Notes under the pieces: model-generated
The model's input: only the letters and a program-made list of their open reading frames with translations
Databases searched by the model: none
What the model was told of the DNA's origin: nothing
Program-made: the position numbers and the translations under genes
Shown here: piece after piece, positions 34,803 to 42,822 of the stretch
How the letters are laid out: each line of letters starts with the position of its first letter
How positions within the stretch are numbered: the stretch's first letter is position 1
Origin: CAZAMB01 sp964501365
GTDB lineage: Bacteria; Planctomycetota; Phycisphaerae; UBA1845
Assembly: GCA_964501365.1 (NCBI GenBank)
Contig: CAZCST010000006.1
Span: 62,001 to 126,000, forward strand
DNA length: 64,000 bases
Reading direction: 5' to 3'

Positions 34803-35016
34803 ACTCACGCCAATCTCATGGAGAGAACTTGTTCGGCGATTCAGAGCACTTGGCTTTGAAGGACCCTATCAAGGTGGCAAACATCCATTTATGGTTCGAG
34901 GCGATTTGGTTCTGACGATACCAAACCCGCATGGCACCGAAATCGGCGTTGAGCTGTTGAAACGCGTATTAAGGCAAAGTGGAGTCAGTCAGCAGGAATG
35001 GTCTGATTTGAGTTAG
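34792..35016 (+). CDS. hicA: HicA-family mRNA interferase toxin
   Basis: A 74-residue protein starting at TTG (34792), overlapping hicB by 11 bases. The dsRBD-like HicA pattern is clear: ISWRELVRRFRALGFE, then GGKHPFM with the catalytic His, and LLKRVLRQSGVSQQEW. HicA cleaves mRNA when free. It completes a HicBA module between ffh and the asparaginase-like gene. Confidence 0.85.
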   Translation: MGRKLTPISWRELVRRFRALGFEGPYQGGKHPFMVRGDLVLTIPNPHGTEIGVELLKRVLRQSGVSQQEWSDLS

Positions 35017-35051
35017 ATCCCTTTCGCTTCTGTTGGAATATCGAATCTATT

Positions 35052-35552
35052 ATGAATGTATCTGTCATCACCACGGGCGGTACAATCGCGAAGACCTTCA
35101 ACGAGTCCGACGGCTCGCTGCGTAATGACCGGCCGGTCATCGAAGGCCTGATCGCCGCCCTGCGCCTGCCCGATATCACGACCCGCTTCCTGCACGTACT
35201 CAACAAAGATTCTCTCGAAATGACGGATGCAGACCGGCGGCTGATCCTCGAATCCGTGCGACAGGCCGCCACTGAATCCGACGCTGTCGTCATCGTCCAC
35301 GGTACGGACACGCTGAGCCTCACCGGCGAAATGCTCTGCCGCGATCTCACCAACCCCCGTGTTCCCATTGTGCTGACCGGCGCGATGCGGCCCTACGAAT
35401 TCCGCGACTCCGACGCCGTCCAAAACGTCACCGAGGCCATGCTCGCCTGCCGACTCGGTGCCCCCGGCGTGTATGTGGCCATGCACAACCGCCTCCTGCG
35501 TTTTCCCGGCGTCATGAAAGACCGCGCCACCCTGACATTTGTAAAAAAATAG
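35052..35552 (+). CDS. Half-length asparaginase-family protein
   Basis: A 166-residue protein with the N-terminal asparaginase signatures TTGGTIA and HGTDTLSLT. It stops after ~160 residues, while usual type I/II L-asparaginases are ~320-350. The smaller C-terminal domain is absent. Short asparaginase-domain proteins of this size are annotated in other bacteria (recalled), so it may be a real small family rather than a truncation. The gene ends right at a 94-base palindromic element. Confidence 0.75.
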   Translation: MNVSVITTGGTIAKTFNESDGSLRNDRPVIEGLIAALRLPDITTRFLHVLNKDSLEMTDADRRLILESVRQAATESDAVVIVHGTDTLSLTGEMLCRDLTNPRVPIVLTGAMRPYEFRDSDAVQNVTEAMLACRLGAPGVYVAMHNRLLRFPGVMKDRATLTFVKK

Positions 35553-35554
35553 GT

Positions 35555-35648
35555 ACTGGTATCGTTTGGGTGCCACGGGCGGCTGGTCCGCCCGTGCCGG
35601 CACTGGCAGCCAGCTGCCAGTGGCACCCGAACTCCGAACGATACCAGT
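35555..35648. repeat. 94-bp palindromic element with terminal inverted repeats
   Basis: The outer inverted repeat is ACTGGTATCGTT (35555-35566) with AACGATACCAGT (35637-35648); next inward is GGGTGCCA/TGGCACCC. Between them are two hairpins (ACGGGCGG...CCGCCCGT, and CTGGCAGC...GCTGCCAG). It starts three bases after the asparaginase-like stop, so it may act as a terminator as well as a MITE-type repeat. Confidence 0.7.
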
Positions 35649-35730
35649 GCCAAAAAAAAGGCTCAATTTCCCGAGCGATTGCGTGCCGAATCTCCAAACC
35701 ACTCAAATAATTCCCGCCTATAAAGAATAG

Positions 35731-35759
35731 TTGAATTTAATACCCAGAATCGTTACAAT
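35731..35759 (+). promoter_or_regulatory. Sigma-70-type promoter for the secreted protein gene
   Basis: TTGAAT (35731-35736), 17 bases, TACAAT (35754-35759): five of six matches in each box. The local region is A+T-rich. The downstream start codon is at 35807, with a GGGGAG ribosome site at 35793-35798. Confidence 0.55.
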
Positions 35760-35806
35760 AATTAAAGCATTTCTTTGCATTCGTTCGGTGGCGGGGAGAA
35801 TTTGGC

Positions 35807-38485
35807 ATGTCATTGCAATGGAAAAAACTTGGTGGCTTTTTCGTCGCGCAGTTGGGATGGGTTTGCTCGGCGGCACATGCTCAAAATCTCGTCCCCAATC
35901 CCAGCTTCGAAAATTTCACGACGTGCCCCAATACACAGGACCAGCTCAACTTCGCGTCTCCCTGGATGAAGCCCACGGGCGGTTCGCCGGATTATTACAA
36001 TGCCTGTGCCGGCAGCGGTCCGTTTGTCGGCGTTCCCGTAAACGGTTTGGGGAATCAGACTCCACATTCGGGCAACGCCTACGCCGGATTCATCCTGCGC
36101 CCCAGCAACAACTACCGCGAATACATCGAAGTGCCGCTCACATCGCCTCTGGTGGCCGGCGTCGCGTACGATGTTTCGTTCTACGTTTCTCTTTCGGATG
36201 CCTCGCAATGGGCGATTGACAAGTTCGGCGCGTACCTTTCCGTAGGCGTGATTGGTCCGGTGAGCGGCGCGCCGACGCTGCCCTACACCCCGCAAGTCGC
36301 TCACCCGCTCGGTAATTTCATCACGGACAAAACCAATTGGACGCTCATTAGCGGGAGCTACACTGCCGCTGGCGGAGAGGACCATCTGATCATCGGAAAC
36401 TTTTCTGACAATCCCTCGACGACGCCGGTGACCGGCCTTGGGGGCTTTTACCCCGGATCGTACTACTACATCGACGATGTTTCCGTCACCAGCGCCAAGT
36501 GCGAGCCCCTGCCGGATGGTTCAGACTGTACGCAGGCCGCCTGTCAGAACCCAGGTTCGCTCTGCCGTCCGACAAAGGTGATCGACGACCCCGCGACCGG
36601 CCAGACGACCGTCATTGAGTGCGGGTGTGATTGCTTCATGAGACGCAGCGACGTGCCGCCGTATCATCCTGCCATCTGTACGGGTGGTACGTGTCGGACC
36701 ACGGGTAGGCCATGTCAGTTGCAGGCTACGCCGAACCATGATGGAACCACCACCTACAATTGCTGCGCCGACTGTTCGCAACCGCCGGTGGCCTGCTGTA
36801 CTGCGCCCAACCACTGCGTCAATGACGACCCACTTTGTTGCACACAACAAGGCGGGATTTCCGCCGGTCCTGGCACAAGCTGCACGGAGCCCGAAATGTG
36901 TTGCTATGCGGATGGCACGGATGACGTGCAGGATCCAGTTTGTTGTACGCTGGCGGGCGGAACGCCCCAGGGTCCGGGCTCCGGGAGCGCGGAGGTCAGG
37001 CCTGCGGCATGCTGCTTTCCGAATGGAACGTGCCGCGAGCTGAATCCGTTTTGCTGCGACGAATTGGGTGGAACTTATATCAGCCTGGGCGTTCATTGTG
37101 CGGGAGACACCAACGGCGACCACATTGACGATGCGTGTTGCACCGAAGGATCGTTCAACGATGTCACGGTCATCGACCTGACCACGGGGCAGAACGATGT
37201 TACGGGGGCTCCCATCGCGTTTGGCGCGCCGGATGATACATGGCGCGCCGCTGGGCCCGCTCCTGCACTGGTCATCGATACGGCTACCTACTTCGCGCCG
37301 AGTCCCTCACCATGGGCGGTGCTTCCGCCAGCCGAGTGGATCAGCAAGAACGTGGCCGATACATCGCAGCACAGCGACTGCTACGAGGCCTGCTTCTGCC
37401 TCAACGGGGATTACCTCAACGCCGAATTGAACTTCTCCATTTATGCCGACAATCGTGCGCGAGTCTATCTGAACAACAGCGGTTGCGGTCCGAATGCGAC
37501 TCCGCTGGTGGTCACTCCGGCCAACGGATTCACTGCGCCGCCCACCGTGTTCTCCGCGACGAATCATCCCTCGCTCAAGCTCGGAACCAACTGCATCCAG
37601 GTCCGCGTGGATAACGGGACCGGCCCGAACGGCTTCACGCTTCAGGGGCAACTGACCGCCGATCGCGTGCAATGCTGCTGCGATCTGCAAAACATCGCCG
37701 GCGATCTCACCAGCGGGAAGGATGACATTACCTTGCTGCCGATCCAGCCGGGATTCAGCGATGACTCATGGGACATCACGTGGGCGCCCAAGCCCGGGCC
37801 GCTGCCGCGACCGGCCATCGCCACCATCGAGCCCGTCAACGGGCAGGGGGGCATCCAGTCCTGGCATACGATTCCGCCGAGCCGGTGGATCAGCGAAAAT
37901 ATCTACGGCGCTGCCAATTTCAGTTTTCCGGCCACCGAGGCCACCGCAGGGCCGTACTATTACGAAAGCTGCTTCTGTCTGAACGGCGGCTTCAAGAACG
38001 CACACGTTTCCGGCTCGTTCCGGGCGGACGACGACGCCGTCATTCTCCTAAACAATTGCTTTGTCGTGGCCACTCCGACCTGCACCGGCACACCGCCCTG
38101 TTCATTCAATCTGCCGAATCCGACGAACTTCAACGTCACCAGTCAGTCGTGCTTCCATGCCGGACGGAACTGCGTGCAGGTGATTTCGTATCAGAAATTC
38201 GGCTCGGTCACCGGCATCACACTCACCGGCCAATTCAGCGCGGACGATGCGCTTTGCTGTGGCGGAGGCGCTTTCGAACAGCGCAACTTCGAAGAATGTC
38301 ATGCTCACGGCGACATGGATTGCGACAACGATACGGACCTGCTCGATTTTGAGATTGTTCCGGGTTGCATGCTCGGGCCGGCCGTGGGGATTTCGCCCGG
38401 GTGTGACGTGGTCAATCTTGCGGACAATTCGCACATTGACCTGCGGGACGTACGCGTGCTGCAGAACCTTTTCAGCGGACAGTAA
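35807..38485 (+). CDS. Large secreted Cys-rich protein with dockerin-like tail
   Basis: An 892-residue exported protein. A signal peptide (MSLQWKKLGGFFVAQ...AHAQ, ~26 residues) is followed by a carbohydrate-binding-like domain (NLVPNPSFENFTTCPNTQDQ, ~27-225). A Cys-rich region follows (~230-450) with repeated ACC..NGTC.ELNPFCC-style modules (for example ACCFPNGTCRELNPFCCDEL). Next come two related ~190-residue beta domains (~450-615, ~620-825), each with LTTGQNDVTG/LTSGKDDITLL starts and CFCLNG. The C-terminal ~60 residues (DMDCDNDTDLLDFEIV to VRVLQNLFSG) are dockerin-like with Asp-rich loops. It is probably a cell-surface or extracellular protein; its ligand is unknown. Confidence 0.8.
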   Translation: MSLQWKKLGGFFVAQLGWVCSAAHAQNLVPNPSFENFTTCPNTQDQLNFASPWMKPTGGSPDYYNACAGSGPFVGVPVNGLGNQTPHSGNAYAGFILRPSNNYREYIEVPLTSPLVAGVAYDVSFYVSLSDASQWAIDKFGAYLSVGVIGPVSGAPTLPYTPQVAHPLGNFITDKTNWTLISGSYTAAGGEDHLIIGNFSDNPSTTPVTGLGGFYPGSYYYIDDVSVTSAKCEPLPDGSDCTQAACQNPGSLCRPTKVIDDPATGQTTVIECGCDCFMRRSDVPPYHPAICTGGTCRTTGRPCQLQATPNHDGTTTYNCCADCSQPPVACCTAPNHCVNDDPLCCTQQGGISAGPGTSCTEPEMCCYADGTDDVQDPVCCTLAGGTPQGPGSGSAEVRPAACCFPNGTCRELNPFCCDELGGTYISLGVHCAGDTNGDHIDDACCTEGSFNDVTVIDLTTGQNDVTGAPIAFGAPDDTWRAAGPAPALVIDTATYFAPSPSPWAVLPPAEWISKNVADTSQHSDCYEACFCLNGDYLNAELNFSIYADNRARVYLNNSGCGPNATPLVVTPANGFTAPPTVFSATNHPSLKLGTNCIQVRVDNGTGPNGFTLQGQLTADRVQCCCDLQNIAGDLTSGKDDITLLPIQPGFSDDSWDITWAPKPGPLPRPAIATIEPVNGQGGIQSWHTIPPSRWISENIYGAANFSFPATEATAGPYYYESCFCLNGGFKNAHVSGSFRADDDAVILLNNCFVVATPTCTGTPPCSFNLPNPTNFNVTSQSCFHAGRNCVQVISYQKFGSVTGITLTGQFSADDALCCGGGAFEQRNFEECHAHGDMDCDNDTDLLDFEIVPGCMLGPAVGISPGCDVVNLADNSHIDLRDVRVLQNLFSGQ

Positions 38486-38624
38486 CAACGACCTCCGCGC
38501 ACTCCTGGCGTGACTTGCACCCAGACGAATCGCGACATTGTTACGCTGATGTTTCCATCGAACGAACCATCAATCAACGGCAGGATTGGTGGCACGGGAG
38601 TTGGTGGGTGGGTACGATTCCATT

Positions 38625-40289
38625 ATGGATAGTGGGGCGATCCTTCCGGTTCTTGTGCTTTTGGGGGCGGGCATTGTCGGAGTCGGCTTCGCCAGGGCGG
38701 CGCGACTCTCGCCGCTGATCGGCTTCTTCATCAGCGGAGCGATCGCCGGACCGCATGCACTGGGATTGGTGAAGGAGAACGCGACGGTTCATCTGCTCGC
38801 CGAAGCGGGCGTTGCCTTTTTTCTCTTCGAGGTCGGCCTGCACCTTCCACTGCGTCGATTCATCACTGCCTGGAAGGAACTGTTCGTACTCGGTCCGCTG
38901 CAAGTTCTCTTTTGCACTTTGGGCCTGACGCTGCTGGTTCGCCTCCTCGGCTTGGGATGGCCCACAGCCCTGCTCGTAGGAGCCATACTCTCCCTTTCCT
39001 CGACGGCTGTCGTGCTCCGGCTTCTTCAAGAGCACAACGAAATGACCACGCCCACAGGCCAGCAAGTCGCCTCCATCCTCGTCTTTCAGGATCTCGTTGC
39101 GGTTGTCTTGCTGGCGTTTATCGCGGCGTTCGTCGAAGGTGAGGCCGGCCCGGGCGCGATTCTCGCCACGCTGGGCAAGATGGCTTCCGGCCTCATTGTC
39201 GTGATCGCTCTGGGTCGCTGGCTTCTCCAGCCGTTTCTCGGCTGGGTTGTCCGGCTCGATGCAGGCGAAGTCGTGACCGGCGCCGCCCTGTTTGCGGTTC
39301 TCTCCCTTGCCTGGCTTGGAAGTCAGGCAAACCTGTCGATTCCGCTGGGCGCCTTTCTTGCCGGTGTCTGCCTGGCGGAAAGCCGCTATGGCTATGTCGT
39401 GCAGTCGGAGATCGCTCCCTTCCGCATGTTGTTGCTGTCGCTGTTTTTTCTCACGGTGGGTTTGGGGCTTGACCCCGCCTACGTCGTAACCAACCTGCCG
39501 ATGTTGCTGGCTGTTTCGGTGAGCATCATGCTGGCAAAGTTCCTCCTGACCGCCCTCTCGCTTCGGGCATCGGGCGTTCCGCTGAGTCCCGCAGTGCGCT
39601 CCGGCGCATTGCTCGCCCAGGGCAGCGAATTCGCGTTCATCGTCGCCGCCGCGGGGCTGACGGCCGGTTTGCTTACGAGTCAGATGGTCGTCGTGCTGAC
39701 CACATCGGTGACGTTGACGCTCGCGCTGACGCCGCTGGTTGGACACTTGAGTTGCATCATCTCCCGGAAGCTGGCGCGAAGTGAATCGGAAAAGGAATCG
39801 ACAGCGCGCGGCGAGGGTGAGGTCATCATCGTGGAGTTCGACGAAATCGCGTGGGAGATCGCGGCCATCCTGGTCCGGGCACAGGTTCGATATCGCGGCC
39901 ACGATCGTGACTGGTCGCGAATTCTTCTGGCGCGAAGTCGCGGATTTGACGTCCATTTTTCCGATCCCGACCGTCCCCGGACTCTCAGCCGCGCAGCTGC
40001 CGGAATGGTTCGCGGCATGGTCATCCTGGTCGAGGATCCAGCGCTCTCCGGCCGGTTGATGAAGGGGCTGCGTGCGATGAACGCGAGTTTTCCAATCGTC
40101 GCCGCAACCCGCGACCTTGCCCTGTACGAACGCCTTCAGGAGTACGAACTCACCGCAGTGTTCATCAAGAATCTCGATGCTCCGCGCCTGCTGGGCACGG
40201 CGCTCCTGGAGGCGCTGGACGTGGCACAGCCAACGATTGACTCTGCGGCCGCGAATACCGCAGCCGAACAGGCGGCCCGAGCGGCATAG
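38625..40289 (+). CDS. CPA2-family cation:proton antiporter (KefB-like) with altered RCK domain
   Basis: A 554-residue antiporter. About twelve transmembrane helices (residues ~5-390) include LSSTAVVLRLL and the LVFQDLVAVVLL helix typical of KefB/KefC and CPA2 proteins. The C-terminal ~150 residues align with a Rossmann RCK/TrkA-N domain, but the glycine-rich nucleotide loop is replaced by VIIVEFDEIAWEI, so NAD(H) binding is doubtful. It would exchange K+ or Na+ for H+ at the inner membrane. The ATG at 38625 was preferred over a GTG at 38586. It lies 140 bases after the secreted protein gene and is followed by the MarR promoter. Confidence 0.88.
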   Translation: MDSGAILPVLVLLGAGIVGVGFARAARLSPLIGFFISGAIAGPHALGLVKENATVHLLAEAGVAFFLFEVGLHLPLRRFITAWKELFVLGPLQVLFCTLGLTLLVRLLGLGWPTALLVGAILSLSSTAVVLRLLQEHNEMTTPTGQQVASILVFQDLVAVVLLAFIAAFVEGEAGPGAILATLGKMASGLIVVIALGRWLLQPFLGWVVRLDAGEVVTGAALFAVLSLAWLGSQANLSIPLGAFLAGVCLAESRYGYVVQSEIAPFRMLLLSLFFLTVGLGLDPAYVVTNLPMLLAVSVSIMLAKFLLTALSLRASGVPLSPAVRSGALLAQGSEFAFIVAAAGLTAGLLTSQMVVVLTTSVTLTLALTPLVGHLSCIISRKLARSESEKESTARGEGEVIIVEFDEIAWEIAAILVRAQVRYRGHDRDWSRILLARSRGFDVHFSDPDRPRTLSRAAAGMVRGMVILVEDPALSGRLMKGLRAMNASFPIVAATRDLALYERLQEYELTAVFIKNLDAPRLLGTALLEALDVAQPTIDSAAANTAAEQAARAA

Positions 40290-40392
40290 CGAGACATCCG
40301 CCTAGACGCATCGACATTTCCCAAAGGGCGACGCAGATCACCCAGACTGACATTTCGGCTGTGCGGCTCCGGGTCGTATCTCCCAGTATCCG

Positions 40393-40421
40393 TTGACACG
40401 GTATCTGTTGCAACATATAAT
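40393..40421 (+). promoter_or_regulatory. Consensus promoter of the MarR cluster
   Basis: A perfect sigma-70 promoter: TTGACA (40393-40398), a 17-base spacer and TATAAT (40416-40421). The marR-like start codon is at 40428, only six bases after the -10, so transcription would begin at or within the codon and the message may be leaderless. Confidence 0.85.
40402..40419. promoter_or_regulatory. Operator-like palindrome in the promoter spacer
   Basis: TATCTGTTG-CAACATATA is an 18-base near-perfect palindrome (one mismatch pair), with the perfect core TGTTGCAACA. It lies between the -35 and the -10 box and overlaps the -10, the usual place for a MarR-type autorepressor site. Confidence 0.7.
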
Positions 40422-40427
40422 TCCGCC

Positions 40428-40919
40428 ATGGCCAGACGGAAGAGTACGCCGAAGAATCTTGCGGAAGAGATTGGCAAGAAAAAGCCATTCGACCGTCCCG
40501 AAGTGGAGGCGTACCTCAACCTGGTTCGGACTCACGAGCATCTCGCGGCCATGTGTGCGATGTTTTTCAAATCGCACGGGATCACCGGCCCGCAATACAA
40601 CGTACTTCGAATTCTGCGGGGCCACGGCGAACGGATGCAAACGTATCAGGTGGCGGACGAAATGGTCACCCGTGAACCGGACATAACGCGATTGCTGGAC
40701 CGGCTCGTGGCGCGAGGCCTGGTCGGTCGGGAACGATGTCCGGAGGACCGCAGGGTTGTTTGGGTTGAACTTCTGGATGAGGGGTTTGATTTCCTGAAGG
40801 AATTGGATCGGCCCGTGGCGCAGCTTCACAATGCAATGCTCGGTCATCTCAATGAACGGAAACTGCGCCAGCTTAGCAAACTTTTGTTTGAGGCGCGACA
40901 CCCGCAAGGGATAAACTAG
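40428..40919 (+). CDS. MarR-family transcriptional regulator
   Basis: A 163-residue winged-helix repressor. The DNA-binding part shows GPQYNVLRILRG, QTYQVADEMV, DITRLLDRLVARGLVGR (recognition helix and wing start) and PEDRRVVWVEL (wing), all classical for MarR. It heads a plus-strand cluster of degradative and efflux genes and overlaps its own consensus promoter/operator, so autoregulation and release by a phenolic or quinone ligand are likely (inference from family and context). Confidence 0.92.
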   Translation: MARRKSTPKNLAEEIGKKKPFDRPEVEAYLNLVRTHEHLAAMCAMFFKSHGITGPQYNVLRILRGHGERMQTYQVADEMVTREPDITRLLDRLVARGLVGRERCPEDRRVVWVELLDEGFDFLKELDRPVAQLHNAMLGHLNERKLRQLSKLLFEARHPQGIN

Positions 40920-40985
40920 AAACTCTTTCAAGATCAGTGAGTCTTGATGTGGATATTGGTTCGTGAGGCTTGGCAGGAAGAGACA

Positions 40986-41834
40986 ATGAGCGCGATTACG
41001 ACGAAAGATGGGACGGAAATCCATTACAAAGATTGGGGCAGAGGGCAACCTGTGGTCTTCAGTCACGGATGGCCGCTGAGTTCGGATGCGTGGGAAGACC
41101 AGATGTTGTTCCTCGCGGAACATGGGTATCGCTGCATCGCCCACGACCGCCGCGGACACGGGCGTTCGAGTCAGCCGTGGGACGGTAACGAAATGGACAC
41201 CTACGCTGACGACCTTGCAAGGCTGGTCAAGAAGCTTGAATTGAAAGACGCGATCCACGTTGGGCACTCGACTGGCGGTGGGGAGGTGGCTCGCTACATC
41301 GGCCGGCATGGCACGAAACGTGTGGCCAAGGCCGTGCTGATCGGCGCAGTTCCACCGCTGATGCTCAAGACGCCCGCGAATCCCGGCGGGCTGCCGATGG
41401 ATGTCTTCGACGGCATCCGCTCGGCCTCGCTCTCGGATCGATCGCAACTTTACAAGGATCTGGCTGCGGGACCGTTCTTCGGATTCAACCGGCCCGGCGC
41501 CAAGAAGTCGCAAGGTATGATCGACTCATTCTGGATGCAGGGAATGATGGCGGGACATAAGAACACGTTCGACTGCATCAAGGCTTTCTCCGAGACGGAC
41601 TTCACCGAAGACCTCAAGAAATTCGACGTGCCCACGCTGATCCTGCACGGCGATGACGATCAGGTCGTCCCCATCGGCGCGTCGGGACTAATGTCAGCCA
41701 AGCTCATTCCCAACGCACAACTAAAAATCTACAAGGGCGGAGATCACGGAATCTGCTCAACGCAAAAAGACCGGGTCAACCAGGATTTGCTGGATTTCTT
41801 TGGTGACGGAAAATCACGAAAGGTACGCAAATGA
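40986..41834 (+). CDS. Alpha/beta hydrolase, chloroperoxidase/esterase-like
   Basis: A 282-residue hydrolase. The catalytic triad is visible: nucleophile elbow GHSTGGG (Ser), LHGDDDQVVP (Asp) and GGDHGICST (His). HDRRGHGRSSQPWDG is typical of the 'non-heme chloroperoxidase' branch, whose natural role is ester or lactone hydrolysis. The ATG at 40986 follows GGAAGAGA. The stop overlaps the next hydrolase gene by four bases (ATGA). Confidence 0.88.
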   Translation: MSAITTKDGTEIHYKDWGRGQPVVFSHGWPLSSDAWEDQMLFLAEHGYRCIAHDRRGHGRSSQPWDGNEMDTYADDLARLVKKLELKDAIHVGHSTGGGEVARYIGRHGTKRVAKAVLIGAVPPLMLKTPANPGGLPMDVFDGIRSASLSDRSQLYKDLAAGPFFGFNRPGAKKSQGMIDSFWMQGMMAGHKNTFDCIKAFSETDFTEDLKKFDVPTLILHGDDDQVVPIGASGLMSAKLIPNAQLKIYKGGDHGICSTQKDRVNQDLLDFFGDGKSRKVRK

Positions 41835-42772
41835 TTTCCAAGCTCCGTCCATCGGCACGCAGATTCCTCGGATGGTTCCTTGGGATCGCCGTGCTTTTAC
41901 TGGCGATCTCCCCGCTTGCTGCTGGTGATAGCAAGTTACCCGCTGGTTTCGATCAGCGCGTTGCAGAAGTCAATGGCGTCCGACTGCACTACCTCATTGG
42001 CGGCAAGGGCAGTCCTGTGGTCCTCCTGCATGGTTACGCCGAGACGGGCCACATGTGGCTTCCAATCATGCCGTTACTCGCACAGAAGCACACGGTGATC
42101 GTTCCTGATCTTCGCGGCGCCGGAGGATCGTCGAAATCGGAAACGGGCTACGACAAGAAAAACATGGCCGTGGACATCCACGAGCTGACGACTTCACTGA
42201 AGTTCGATCGCGTCAGTATCGTCGGACACGACATCGGGTTGATGGTCGCTTATGCGTACGCCGCACAGTTTCAAAAAGGGACTGAAAAAGTAGTACTGAT
42301 GGACGCATTTTTGCCCGGTATCGGCAATTGGAAGGATGTCTGGCTGATGCGCGACCTTTGGCATTTTCATTTCTACGGCGAAGTCCCGCTGGCTTTGGTT
42401 CAGGGCCGCGAGCGAATCTATTTCGAACATTTCTGGAACGATTTCGCCGCCGATCCGAAGCGATCGGTGCCGGAGGAAGACCGGAAATTGTACGCCGAGG
42501 CCTACGCCCAACCGGGCGGAATGCGTGCCGGCTTCGAATACTTCCGCAACTTCGAGCGTGACGCACAGGACTTCGCCGCCCTTTCGGCTACGAAGCTTGA
42601 AATGCCTGTACTTGTGATCACCGGCGAGAAGGCCTCGGGGACATTTCTCATCGATCAGGCGAAACTGGTTGCCAACAAAGTAACCGGAACGGTTGTGAAT
42701 GGCTCGGGCCATTGGCTCATGGAAGAAGCACCCAAGGAAGTAATCCCCGCAATTGTTGCGTTCCTCGATTGA
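41831..42772 (+). CDS. Exported alpha/beta hydrolase, epoxide-hydrolase-like
   Basis: A 313-residue enzyme with an N-terminal signal (WFLGIAVLLLAISPLAAGDS). The nucleophile elbow reads GHDIGLM, with Asp instead of Ser, as in epoxide hydrolases and haloalkane dehalogenases. The oxyanion region LLHGYAETGHMW and the late GSGHWLMEEAP (His) complete the fold. It should act on epoxides or similar electrophiles in the periplasm (inference). It is coupled to the previous hydrolase. Confidence 0.85.
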   Translation: MISKLRPSARRFLGWFLGIAVLLLAISPLAAGDSKLPAGFDQRVAEVNGVRLHYLIGGKGSPVVLLHGYAETGHMWLPIMPLLAQKHTVIVPDLRGAGGSSKSETGYDKKNMAVDIHELTTSLKFDRVSIVGHDIGLMVAYAYAAQFQKGTEKVVLMDAFLPGIGNWKDVWLMRDLWHFHFYGEVPLALVQGRERIYFEHFWNDFAADPKRSVPEEDRKLYAEAYAQPGGMRAGFEYFRNFERDAQDFAALSATKLEMPVLVITGEKASGTFLIDQAKLVANKVTGTVVNGSGHWLMEEAPKEVIPAIVAFLD

Positions 42773-42822
42773 GTCTTGCCGCGGAGAACCCTTTGATGAT
42801 AGCGCCAGGAGACGCAACACAA

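Noticed and set aside
38574..39956. Long minus-strand frame antisense to the antiporter (~460 codons)
   Set aside because: It is Gln/Arg/Glu-rich as expected for the antisense of membrane helices; no motif.
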